A stretch of 11,604 nucleotides of DNA from Chitinophagaceae bacterium. GTDB lineage: Bacteria; Bacteroidota; Bacteroidia; Chitinophagales; Chitinophagaceae. The position numbers were made by a program, and so were the translations under genes. Below are positions 1-5,917 of this stretch, piece by piece; the stretch's first letter is position 1; each line of letters opens with the position of its first letter. The DNA is taken from the NCBI GenBank assembly GCA_025362915.1, contig JANYEU010000144.1:1-11604 (forward strand), given 5' to 3'. The notes under the pieces are model-generated. The model was given only the letters and a program-made list of their open reading frames with translations. It was not told where the DNA came from and searched no databases.

Positions 1-76
1 AACCACCATCTTTTGTACAAGACACCAAAGAGACTAGGGTAAACATCATAAGAAGCACAACAATTTGATTTTTCAT
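1..76 (-). CDS. Lipoprotein N-terminus, partial (runs off window edge)
   Basis: Reading leftward from an ATG at 76-74, the frame stays open to the window edge and gives 25 residues: a Lys-containing N-terminus, a hydrophobic stretch and the lipobox LVSC at residues 17-20, followed by TKDGG. That is a typical lipoprotein signal peptide (signal peptidase II, lipidation of Cys20), so the product is expected to be membrane anchored. Nothing of the mature domain is visible, so no function can be given. Two in-frame ATGs lie just upstream at 88-83 and could be the true start, adding three or four residues; the start at 76 gives the cleaner signal peptide. The gene is transcribed in the same direction as the potassium channel gene behind it, after a gap of about 140 bases, so it probably has its own promoter. 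Confidence 0.6.
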   Translation of the reverse strand, partial: MKNQIVVLLMMFTLVSLVSCTKDGG

Positions 77-226
77 ACTGATCATCATTTTAAGGGTTTA
101 AATAATTGTTTTAAGTTAATTTATTTGATTGTCAGATACGAATATAGGGTGTTTGGTAAATAATCCTAACTCACCTTGTTTATTATTTATCAAGTGTATA
201 TAAAAAAGACACCTTTCTATACTAAT
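77..226. other. Intergenic gap, AT-rich, no gene
   Basis: AT-rich spacer between the channel gene stop and the lipoprotein start. Reading leftward, the only promoter-like element is TATATTCG at 146-139, one mismatch from TAnnTTTG, with no recognisable -33 partner. A tiny AAAG/CTTT stem followed by T residues near 202-217 is too weak to call a terminator for the channel gene. Confidence 0.4.
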
Positions 227-1195
227 CTAATACTTAATGGGCAATTCAGCCGGTTCATAAGCATCCAATTTGTTTAAATGAAGGATAGTGCCGGTATTAT
301 CATCATTGGGATGATACATGGGTAAGAACTTTGCCCCATATACAAATTCTTCGTAGGTATAAGAAGTTCGGGAAATAACTGTATTTGAAAAACTTTCATC
401 AAACCCTTGCACAAACACAAACATCTCTATCAGCCCGTTTTCAATATCTTGTTTTGTAAGGTTATAAAACGGACTTTCTTCATTGATGATATGTACCAAA
501 GTCCAGTTCGATATAAGCGTCGTTGCCTTTGATATATCCAATGAAAGTTGAAAGAATTTGTTTTTACGTACGCCATCTTCCACTATCTGCAAACTCATTG
601 TCAGTTTGGCTTCCACATTAACCAAAAAATTCCTTGTGTAGGGCACCATCCTTATCATTAGTGCTATCCCATCCCGAAAAGGAACAAACAGCGCATTCTT
701 GCTATAAGTGATATATGCCTTGGGTCGGGCGAATCTTCCATATAATAATCCAGTTATCAATGCAAAACTCAACAGTCCTACCAATGCCTCTAATGCCGCC
801 ACAAAACTGGCAGCAAATCCTACGGGATTAATCCTTCCATAGCCAACTGTAGTAAAGGTCTGCGCACTAAAAAAGAATGCCTCACCAAATTTAGCCGCAT
901 TGGTTGATGCCACCATTCCGTTAAGATGTTCTATACCAATGAGCAGATAAACACTAGCAAAAAGTAAGTTCATCACAATGAATGAGGCAACAATAATTAC
1001 CATAAACTTCCATTTAGGGAGAGAAAGAAGCGTATGGTAAAGGTTCATACGCTCTATCAATGGAATGCCACGCATTTCTACGTTTGGAGAGCCGTCCTTA
1101 TTAAAGAAACGCCCACCATTGCTGTTACTGTTAGTACCTAAACCTGTTTCGGTTTCTGCCTTTGCCCGTTTATTGAAAGATTTTAAGACTGCCAT
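227..1195 (-). CDS. Inward-rectifier potassium channel, KirBac type
   Basis: 322-residue homotetrameric K+ channel subunit of the inner membrane, the usual KirBac length. Order: soluble N-terminus 1-50 with an amphipathic slide helix near 51-61, TM1 about 64-88, pore helix about 104-115, selectivity filter TTVGYGR at 115-121, TM2 about 124-151, then a cytoplasmic immunoglobulin-like domain from about 160. That domain carries family hallmarks: FRDG at 173-176, the SPFYNLT motif at 241-247, and GFDESFSNTV followed by SYTYEE. Aligned by eye to KirBac1.1, TM2 Glu136 matches its conserved Glu, the rectification-controller position is Phe144 (hydrophobic, suggesting weak rectification), and the bundle-crossing gate residue is Tyr152, as in KirBac3.1. 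These equivalences are from memory. ATG at 1195 is the only sensible start. A near-consensus -7 box, TATTTTCG, lies at 1214-1207. Downstream of argS on the same strand after 92 bases, so probably a separate transcript. Confidence 0.93.
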   Translation of the reverse strand: MAVLKSFNKRAKAETETGLGTNSNSNGGRFFNKDGSPNVEMRGIPLIERMNLYHTLLSLPKWKFMVIIVASFIVMNLLFASVYLLIGIEHLNGMVASTNAAKFGEAFFFSAQTFTTVGYGRINPVGFAASFVAALEALVGLLSFALITGLLYGRFARPKAYITYSKNALFVPFRDGIALMIRMVPYTRNFLVNVEAKLTMSLQIVEDGVRKNKFFQLSLDISKATTLISNWTLVHIINEESPFYNLTKQDIENGLIEMFVFVQGFDESFSNTVISRTSYTYEEFVYGAKFLPMYHPNDDNTGTILHLNKLDAYEPAELPIKY

Positions 1196-1287
1196 AATAG
1201 TTACTGCGAAAATACACTAAAGAGATTTCAGTACATAAAGTAATTACGCTCCTGTTTATATGCAGAAATAATACGCATTATATATTC

Positions 1288-3078
1288 CTACATCCTCTCT
1301 GGCACACCTGCACCCAATAGTTGCATACCCGTTTTAAGTGTATGGGCAGTAAGCTGTGCCAATTGCAACCGCAAGGTCTTCTTCTCGTCAGATTCCGCAT
1401 TGGCAATAGACAATTCTGAATAGAACGAACTGAATGTTTTTGCCAAGTTGTATATATAGATGGCTATCTTGGATGGGTCGTACTCTTGCGCAGCATCTTG
1501 GATAACTGTTGGAAATAATTCTAATTCTACTATGATTGCCTTTTCCTGTGGCAATAAATCATTTATGATAGCTATTGGTTCGATGGCATAACCTTCTGCC
1601 ACCATCTTCCGAAGGATACTCTTTATCCTTGCATGGATGAATTGGATGAATGGTCCAGTAAACCCTTGAAACTCGATACTCTCTTCTGGATTGAATATCA
1701 TCTTCTTTTTAGGGTCCACCCTTAATAGGTAAAACTTCAATGCACCCAAGCCAATCGTATTGTACAGATTGGTCAGTTCTTCGGGGGTGAAGTCTTTCAC
1801 CTTACCCAACTCTTCTGTCTTCTTTTTGGATATGTCAATCATTTCAGCCACTAAATCATCAGCATCCACCACAGTACCCTCACGGCTTTTCATCTTACCG
1901 GTAGGCAATTCCACCATACCATAACTTAGGTGAAAGATACCATCGGCAGAAGGCAATCCCAACTTTTGGCAAATGAGTTTCAGAACCTTGAAGTGATAGT
2001 TCTGCTCATCTCCCACCACATAAATACTCTTGTTGCTGTGGTATTCCTCATACTTGTCAACTGCCAGGCCAATATCCTGCGTAATGTAAACAGACGTCCC
2101 ATCCTTTCTACGCACTATCTTTTCGTCCAGTCCATCTGCCGTAAGATCTATCCAGACACTACTATCTTCCTTTTGGTAAAACACACCTTTCTCCAATCCT
2201 TTCTCCACCAAATCCTTCCCTAACAGATACGTTTGGCTTTCATAATAAGTACGGTCAAAGTTGCTGCCTATTGCCTTGTAAGTAGTATCAAATCCTGCAT
2301 AAACCCAAGTATTCATCCGTTCCCAAAGAGCAATTACTTCTTCGTTACCACTTTCCCAATCCAATAGCATTTGTTGCGCCGCCAATATGATGGGGGCTTT
2401 CTTTTCAGCACCTTCTTTTGTCATCCTCTTGGTAACTATCAACTCCTCTACCTGACGCTTGTATTCATCATTGAACATAACATAGTAATCGCCCACAAAA
2501 TGATCGCCCTTCATGCCCGTACTTTCTGGCGTAGCTCCATTGGCAAACAACTGCCAGGCAATCATGCTCTTACAAATATGTATGCCTCTATCATTTACTA
2601 TGCATGTCTTTACCACATCGTAACCATTGGCTTTTAGTATCTCTGCAATACTCCATCCCAAAAAATTATTGCGCAAATGCCCAAGATGAAGAGGTTTGTT
2701 TGTATTAGGAGAAGAATATTCTACCATCACCTTCTCTCCATTCTTTGGTGCAATACCATAAGTGGTGTTGGTATATTGCGATTGAAGAAAATCAGTCCAG
2801 AAACTATCTATTATACTTAGATTGAGAAAGCCTTTAATAACATTGAATCCCGTAAACAACGTAGGATTATTAGCCACCAGATAACCGCCCAACTCCTGCC
2901 CCAAAGCATCGGGCGATTTCTTTAACTGCTTTACAAAAGCAAACAATACCACCGTATAATCCCCTTCAAACTCAGGCTTTGTAGCATTTACAAGAATGGA
3001 ATTTTCGGGTATATTCACTGTATATAAACTGGATATGGCTGCTGTGGTTGCTTGCTTTATCTCATTAGTCAAACTCAT
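1288..3078 (-). CDS. argS: Arginyl-tRNA synthetase
   Basis: Cytoplasmic class I aminoacyl-tRNA synthetase that charges tRNA-Arg with arginine using ATP. The 596 residues are the full family length. The N-terminal Add-1 domain covers about 1-100. The catalytic Rossmann core holds the HIGH signature as HLGH at 131-134 inside SPNTNKPLHLGHLRNN, the VNDRG motif at 161-165, and the KMSKS-equivalent loop KMKSREGT at 395-402. The C-terminal helical anticodon-binding domain runs from about 450 and ends with the conserved VPERM. All catalytic signatures are intact, with no frameshift. The ATG at 3078 is followed by a normal Add-1 N-terminus. The gene diverges from the GtrA gene across 50 bases. A perfect TAnnTTTG box at 3109-3102 would give a 5' leader of about 20 bases. 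Confidence 0.98.
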   Translation of the reverse strand: MSLTNEIKQATTAAISSLYTVNIPENSILVNATKPEFEGDYTVVLFAFVKQLKKSPDALGQELGGYLVANNPTLFTGFNVIKGFLNLSIIDSFWTDFLQSQYTNTTYGIAPKNGEKVMVEYSSPNTNKPLHLGHLRNNFLGWSIAEILKANGYDVVKTCIVNDRGIHICKSMIAWQLFANGATPESTGMKGDHFVGDYYVMFNDEYKRQVEELIVTKRMTKEGAEKKAPIILAAQQMLLDWESGNEEVIALWERMNTWVYAGFDTTYKAIGSNFDRTYYESQTYLLGKDLVEKGLEKGVFYQKEDSSVWIDLTADGLDEKIVRRKDGTSVYITQDIGLAVDKYEEYHSNKSIYVVGDEQNYHFKVLKLICQKLGLPSADGIFHLSYGMVELPTGKMKSREGTVVDADDLVAEMIDISKKKTEELGKVKDFTPEELTNLYNTIGLGALKFYLLRVDPKKKMIFNPEESIEFQGFTGPFIQFIHARIKSILRKMVAEGYAIEPIAIINDLLPQEKAIIVELELFPTVIQDAAQEYDPSKIAIYIYNLAKTFSSFYSELSIANAESDEKKTLRLQLAQLTAHTLKTGMQLLGAGVPERM

Positions 3079-3101
3079 TATCCGCTATTATTTGTGGGCG
3101 G

Positions 3102-3109
3102 CAAAACTA
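3102..3109 (-). promoter_or_regulatory. Putative -7 promoter box for argS
   Basis: Reading leftward the sequence is TAGTTTTG, a perfect match to the Bacteroidota primary sigma -7 consensus TAnnTTTG, 23 bases before the argS ATG. No TTTG-type -33 element is visible at the usual spacing, so the call rests on the -7 match and its position. Confidence 0.4.
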
Positions 3110-3123
3110 ACTGTTTTAGCCCT

Positions 3124-3131
3124 TACCTTTG
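3124..3131 (+). promoter_or_regulatory. Putative -7 promoter box for the GtrA gene
   Basis: TACCTTTG, a perfect TAnnTTTG match, ends 9 bases before the ATG at 3141. Transcription from it would start almost at that ATG, giving a very short leader. It overlaps the alternative TTG codon at 3129, which argues against that TTG being the start. There is no clear -33 element. Confidence 0.35.
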
Positions 3132-3140
3132 CTGGCATTT

Positions 3141-3659
3141 ATGCAGAAATTACACAACCACACTCGCACCTTTCTTCTTTCTTTAATTGACCTGTTATAC
3201 CCCCTGTTTAAAAGGTTCATGCCATTGCAAACTTTTAGGTATGCAGCCTGTGGGGGATTCAACACTTCGTTAGACATTACCCTGTTCTTTGTTTCGTATA
3301 ACTACATCTTCAAAAGGAAACCTATTGTATTCCCGCACTTGGTAATTAGTCCGCATATTGCCGCCTTCTTGGTGGGGTTTATGTTTAGCTTTCCTTCAGG
3401 ATTTTACTTGAGCAGGTATGTTGTTTTTCAAGAGACATCGGTACGCAAATCAGAGCAATTGGCTAAGTATTTCTCTGTGGTTTTCATTTGCCTGATACTA
3501 AACTATGGCTTCTTGAAACTTTTTGTAGATACATTTGGTTGGTATCCCACCCCATCTAAGATACTTACCACCGTTTTTGTGGTGGCCTTCAGTTATGTAG
3601 CACAAAAGAATTTTACTTTTACACCAGAATCAAAGAAGAAGACAAGAATTAAGGCATAA
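3141..3659 (+). CDS. GtrA-family membrane protein
   Basis: 172-residue polytopic inner-membrane protein of the GtrA family (GtrA/DPMS-like). Members are small four-helix proteins usually linked to transfer of lipid-linked sugars (undecaprenyl-phosphate glucose or related) for cell-surface polysaccharide modification. Numbering from ATG 3141, helices lie near 31-53, 72-92, 108-130 and 140-156. The family pattern is visible as FRYAACGGFNTSLD at the first helix and SYVAQKNFTF at the end of the fourth. The C-terminus is a short basic tail. A TTG at 3129 would add four residues, and ATG 3219 would remove the first 26 and start right at the conserved domain; 3141 is preferred because the -7 box sits just before it. 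No glycosyltransferase neighbour is present, so the substrate cannot be inferred. Confidence 0.85.
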   Translation: MQKLHNHTRTFLLSLIDLLYPLFKRFMPLQTFRYAACGGFNTSLDITLFFVSYNYIFKRKPIVFPHLVISPHIAAFLVGFMFSFPSGFYLSRYVVFQETSVRKSEQLAKYFSVVFICLILNYGFLKLFVDTFGWYPTPSKILTTVFVVAFSYVAQKNFTFTPESKKKTRIKA

Positions 3660-3735
3660 TGGGCTTAAATTTTAACCCCATGCAACTTATTAGGTAATCC
3701 AAATATCTATACGCAAGAATTATACTGCGTAATAT

Positions 3736-4863
3736 ATGAGCCCGCGAATACTTTTTTTAATATTACTATGCGTCATTGCGTTTAGAGCTGCTGGGCAATT
3801 AACGCCGGAATACAATAAAAGTACTCATGCCGAAACTGTGTATGGTATCCGCACAGATTATGGCACTACGGTAGTACATACCCCTGCCGTAAAATCCATC
3901 GGAGGCGCAAGACCAATCGGTTTTGGATTTGAATACAGCAAACAAGCGAAGGATTCTGCAACCTACCACTTATGCAGTGCCTTCCCAAGGGTAGGTTTAC
4001 AGTTGCAATACTACCATTACTTTACACCCATATTAGGTAGTTCATTAATGGCATCGTATTTCATACAGCCCGTGTACCGCCTCAATGACCGTTTTAATTT
4101 CTTTTACCGTGCAAGCGTTGGCTTTAGTTATTCAGACAACCCTTTTAACCCAAATTCCAAGATAGATACACTCAATCAAAACTATAGCCTCAGGATAAAT
4201 CCTTACTTACAGATTACTTCTGGCTTTGGGCTAAGGCTTTCTCAGCATCTTTCCTTGGATGCAAGTGGAGAATTTAACCACGTATCCAACGGTAATGTAA
4301 AGCGCCCCAACCGCGGTTTGAATTGGCTTACAGCTTCGCTTTCCTTGGTGTATAATCCCAATGAAAGTGTATTGCCCAAATACCATCGGGTACATGATAA
4401 ATATTGGGTTGGAAGACCTTGGAATTATACCATTGGGGCAATGTATGTTGCAAAACAAGATTATGCAGGTTCTGCAGCAGCATACCAACGCATGTATGCA
4501 GCAGGTGGATTTATAGAAGCATCCAAACAAATTGGTCGCATTCATGCTTTTGTAACGGGGGTACAAGTTTATTATAATGACTTAAAGATTGATGCGCCCA
4601 ATCCCGCAATTTCTTACAGTCCTTTGAAACATTCCGCTCTTTTGGCAGGGGTATATGTGGGGCATGAATTCTTGATGGGACGTTTTATTTTCAACCAAAT
4701 CATTGGGACTTACATTACCCCGCATCCAGCCATTTATACAAATTTGTTTCATCAGCACAGCTTACGTTACCTGTTTGACCGTCATTGGCAAGCAGGTTTT
4801 GGGTTAAAAGCCCATGAGTCGGATGCTGACTTCATCTGTTTGAATGCATTGTATAGGTTATAG
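3736..4863 (+). CDS. Acyloxyacyl hydrolase, PagL-like (lipid A 3-O-deacylase family)
   Basis: 375-residue predicted outer-membrane beta-barrel hydrolase of the PagL/acyloxyacyl hydrolase family, which removes ester-linked acyl chains from lipid A. A signal peptide covers about 1-20 (hydrophobic core LFLILLCVIAF, cleavage near AAG-Q). The rest alternates aromatic and hydrophobic strands. The family signature is HVSNGNVKRPNRGLN at 182-196: His182 and Ser184 align with catalytic His126 and Ser128 of Pseudomonas PagL. By the same spacing the catalytic Glu140 falls on Asn196, so the acid is changed or supplied elsewhere. Compared with classical PagL (under 200 residues) the protein is roughly twice as long, with a second strand-rich half after about 220. 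It follows the GtrA gene by 76 bases on the same strand and could be cotranscribed with it; no clear promoter box was seen. It ends 3 bases before the convergent VF530 gene. Confidence 0.8.
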   Translation: MSPRILFLILLCVIAFRAAGQLTPEYNKSTHAETVYGIRTDYGTTVVHTPAVKSIGGARPIGFGFEYSKQAKDSATYHLCSAFPRVGLQLQYYHYFTPILGSSLMASYFIQPVYRLNDRFNFFYRASVGFSYSDNPFNPNSKIDTLNQNYSLRINPYLQITSGFGLRLSQHLSLDASGEFNHVSNGNVKRPNRGLNWLTASLSLVYNPNESVLPKYHRVHDKYWVGRPWNYTIGAMYVAKQDYAGSAAAYQRMYAAGGFIEASKQIGRIHAFVTGVQVYYNDLKIDAPNPAISYSPLKHSALLAGVYVGHEFLMGRFIFNQIIGTYITPHPAIYTNLFHQHSLRYLFDRHWQAGFGLKAHESDADFICLNALYRL

Positions 4864-4866
4864 TCT

Positions 4867-5091
4867 TTATTTACTTCGTAAGCTTTTGATATACATCCTC
4901 TCCACCTTTTCCCTTGCCCACGGTGTCTTCCGCAGGAAAGTAAGACTAGACTTTATACTGGGAACAAGCTGAAAACAGCGAATATTGATATGATACCCCA
5001 TTTCTTCCCAACCATACTGTTCTACCAAATGCGTCAATATTGCTTCTAGTGTAACGCCATGAAGGGGATTGTTGTTTTGTGTATTGTCCAT
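4867..5091 (-). CDS. VF530 family (DUF2132) small DNA-binding protein
   Basis: 74-residue cytoplasmic protein matching the VF530/DUF2132 family almost end to end. The recognisable stretches are NNPLHGVTLEAILTHLVE at 7-24, YGWEEMG at 26-32, INIRCF at 36-41 and PSIKSSLTFLRKTPWAREKVE at about 45-65. The family is named after a Vibrio fischeri protein with a solved structure and is annotated as DNA-binding; its cellular role is not established. Length is normal and the ATG at 5091 is the natural start. A perfect TAnnTTTG box lies 17 bases upstream. The gene converges on the PagL-like gene with only 3 bases between stop codons, so any terminator for either must lie inside the other gene. Confidence 0.9.
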   Translation of the reverse strand: MDNTQNNNPLHGVTLEAILTHLVEQYGWEEMGYHINIRCFQLVPSIKSSLTFLRKTPWAREKVERMYIKSLRSK

Positions 5092-5108
5092 CTAAATATA
5101 TATTCCAA

Positions 5109-5116
5109 CAAAGGTA
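5109..5116 (-). promoter_or_regulatory. Putative -7 promoter box for the VF530 gene
   Basis: Reading leftward the sequence is TACCTTTG, a perfect TAnnTTTG match ending 17 bases before the ATG. Predicted leader is about a dozen bases. No -33 TTTG at standard spacing. Confidence 0.4.
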
Positions 5117-5271
5117 GCAGATAGGGGTATATGGTTGTATTATTCTCTAATAGCTACCACAAAAAAATTGAAACAACCTACAAAATGATAAATACAATGA
5201 TTTGCTGCCACAAAAGTGAAGGGTGTACTTACAGAAATGAATCTCTTTCTTAAATGGTTTGTTGCATTCAT

Positions 5272-5279
5272 TACTTTTG
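5272..5279 (+). promoter_or_regulatory. Putative -7 promoter box for the DUF4337 gene
   Basis: TACTTTTG, a perfect TAnnTTTG match, ends 47 bases before the ATG at 5327. A TTTG at 5258-5261 is too close (10 bases) to act as the -33 partner. The remaining bases of the 235-base gap from 5092 are AT-rich and show nothing else. Confidence 0.4.
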
Positions 5280-5326
5280 CGTACTTGGTATAACCCTACA
5301 ACTATAAAACAACTAAATAGAATCTT

Positions 5327-5896
5327 ATGAGCGAGATTGAAGAAACAATAAAGGAAGCGATAGAAAAAGCAGAGGAAAGCTCCATCAATTCCAGAGTGGC
5401 CATCATAGTATCATTGGTGGCTACGTTTATGGCTTTGTGCAACATCAAAAACAGTAGCATGGTGCAGTCCATGTCTCAATTGCAGGCACATAGCATAGAT
5501 GCATGGTCGTACTATCAGGCAAAAAGCACCAAACAAAACTTGGCCACTAACACCATCGAACTATTAAAGTTACAAGCCCAAAAGGTAGATAACAAAGTGT
5601 TGAAAGAGTATGAAACCAAGGTAGCCAACTACGATAAGGAAAAAGAAGAGATAAAAAAACAAGCACAAGAATATGAAAAAAAGTACAATGAAGTACACGA
5701 GTTTAATGACCAATTCGAAATAACAGAAGCATTGCTATCCATCTCAATCGCACTTTTTGGTATCACCGCACTCACCCAAAAGAAATGGTTATTTGTTTTC
5801 GCATCAGTCCTAAGCACAACAGGTGTTATCTTGGGAGCAACAGCTTTTCTTAAGATAAGTCTATTGTCAGAATGGGTTTCTAAGATATTGGGATAA
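5327..5896 (+). CDS. DUF4337 family membrane protein
   Basis: 189-residue protein resembling DUF4337. An acidic amphipathic N-terminus (1-20) precedes a first membrane segment at about 23-40. A long charged helical region at about 65-130, rich in Lys, Glu and Gln, is a probable coiled coil, and two further membrane segments lie near 134-149 and 153-178. The conserved-looking core is the stretch NSRVAIIVSLVATFMALCNIKN and the following SQLQAHSIDAWSYYQAKSTKQN. No function is known for the family and no catalytic motif is visible. The helix-coil-hairpin layout suggests an inner-membrane scaffold with the coil on one face, but that is inference. The ATG at 5327 is the first start after a promoter-like box. 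It ends 21 bases before the convergent DUF5916 gene. Confidence 0.82.
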   Translation: MSEIEETIKEAIEKAEESSINSRVAIIVSLVATFMALCNIKNSSMVQSMSQLQAHSIDAWSYYQAKSTKQNLATNTIELLKLQAQKVDNKVLKEYETKVANYDKEKEEIKKQAQEYEKKYNEVHEFNDQFEITEALLSISIALFGITALTQKKWLFVFASVLSTTGVILGATAFLKISLLSEWVSKILG

Positions 5897-5913
5897 GCCA
5901 TCGAAGGCATCCC
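5890..5913. terminator. Hairpin between convergent genes, possible bidirectional terminator
   Basis: GGGAT (5890-5894) and GCC (5897-5899) pair with GGC (5906-5908) and ATCCC (5909-5913), giving an 8-bp stem with a 2-base bulge and the 6-base loop ATCGAA. The DUF4337 stop codon lies inside the stem. There is no strong T run on either side, so termination efficiency is uncertain, but the position between two converging stops is right. Confidence 0.4.
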
Positions 5914-5917
5914 TCTC

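Noticed and set aside
1883..1906. Changed KMSKS motif in ArgRS (KMKSREGT) as a sign of a defective enzyme
   Set aside because: Arginyl-tRNA synthetases often carry a divergent KMSKS loop and the other motifs are intact.
1930..2637. Rightward open frames of 97 and 88 codons inside argS
   Set aside because: They are antisense to a fully conserved argS, show no domain features and have no promoter or leader of their own.
3661..3679. Imperfect inverted repeat GGGCTTAAA-T-TTTAACCCC after the GtrA stop
   Set aside because: The centre is too tight for a good hairpin and no T run follows, so it is not called a terminator; it could be a chance palindrome in AT-rich sequence.
4231..4566. Leftward 111-codon frame within the PagL-like gene
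   Set aside because: It lies opposite the conserved HVSNG region of a clear gene; Cys-rich composition is an effect of reverse reading.
5198..5254. 18-codon Cys-containing frame in the gap before the DUF4337 gene
   Set aside because: Short, no leader, upstream of the likely promoter and no support beyond being open.
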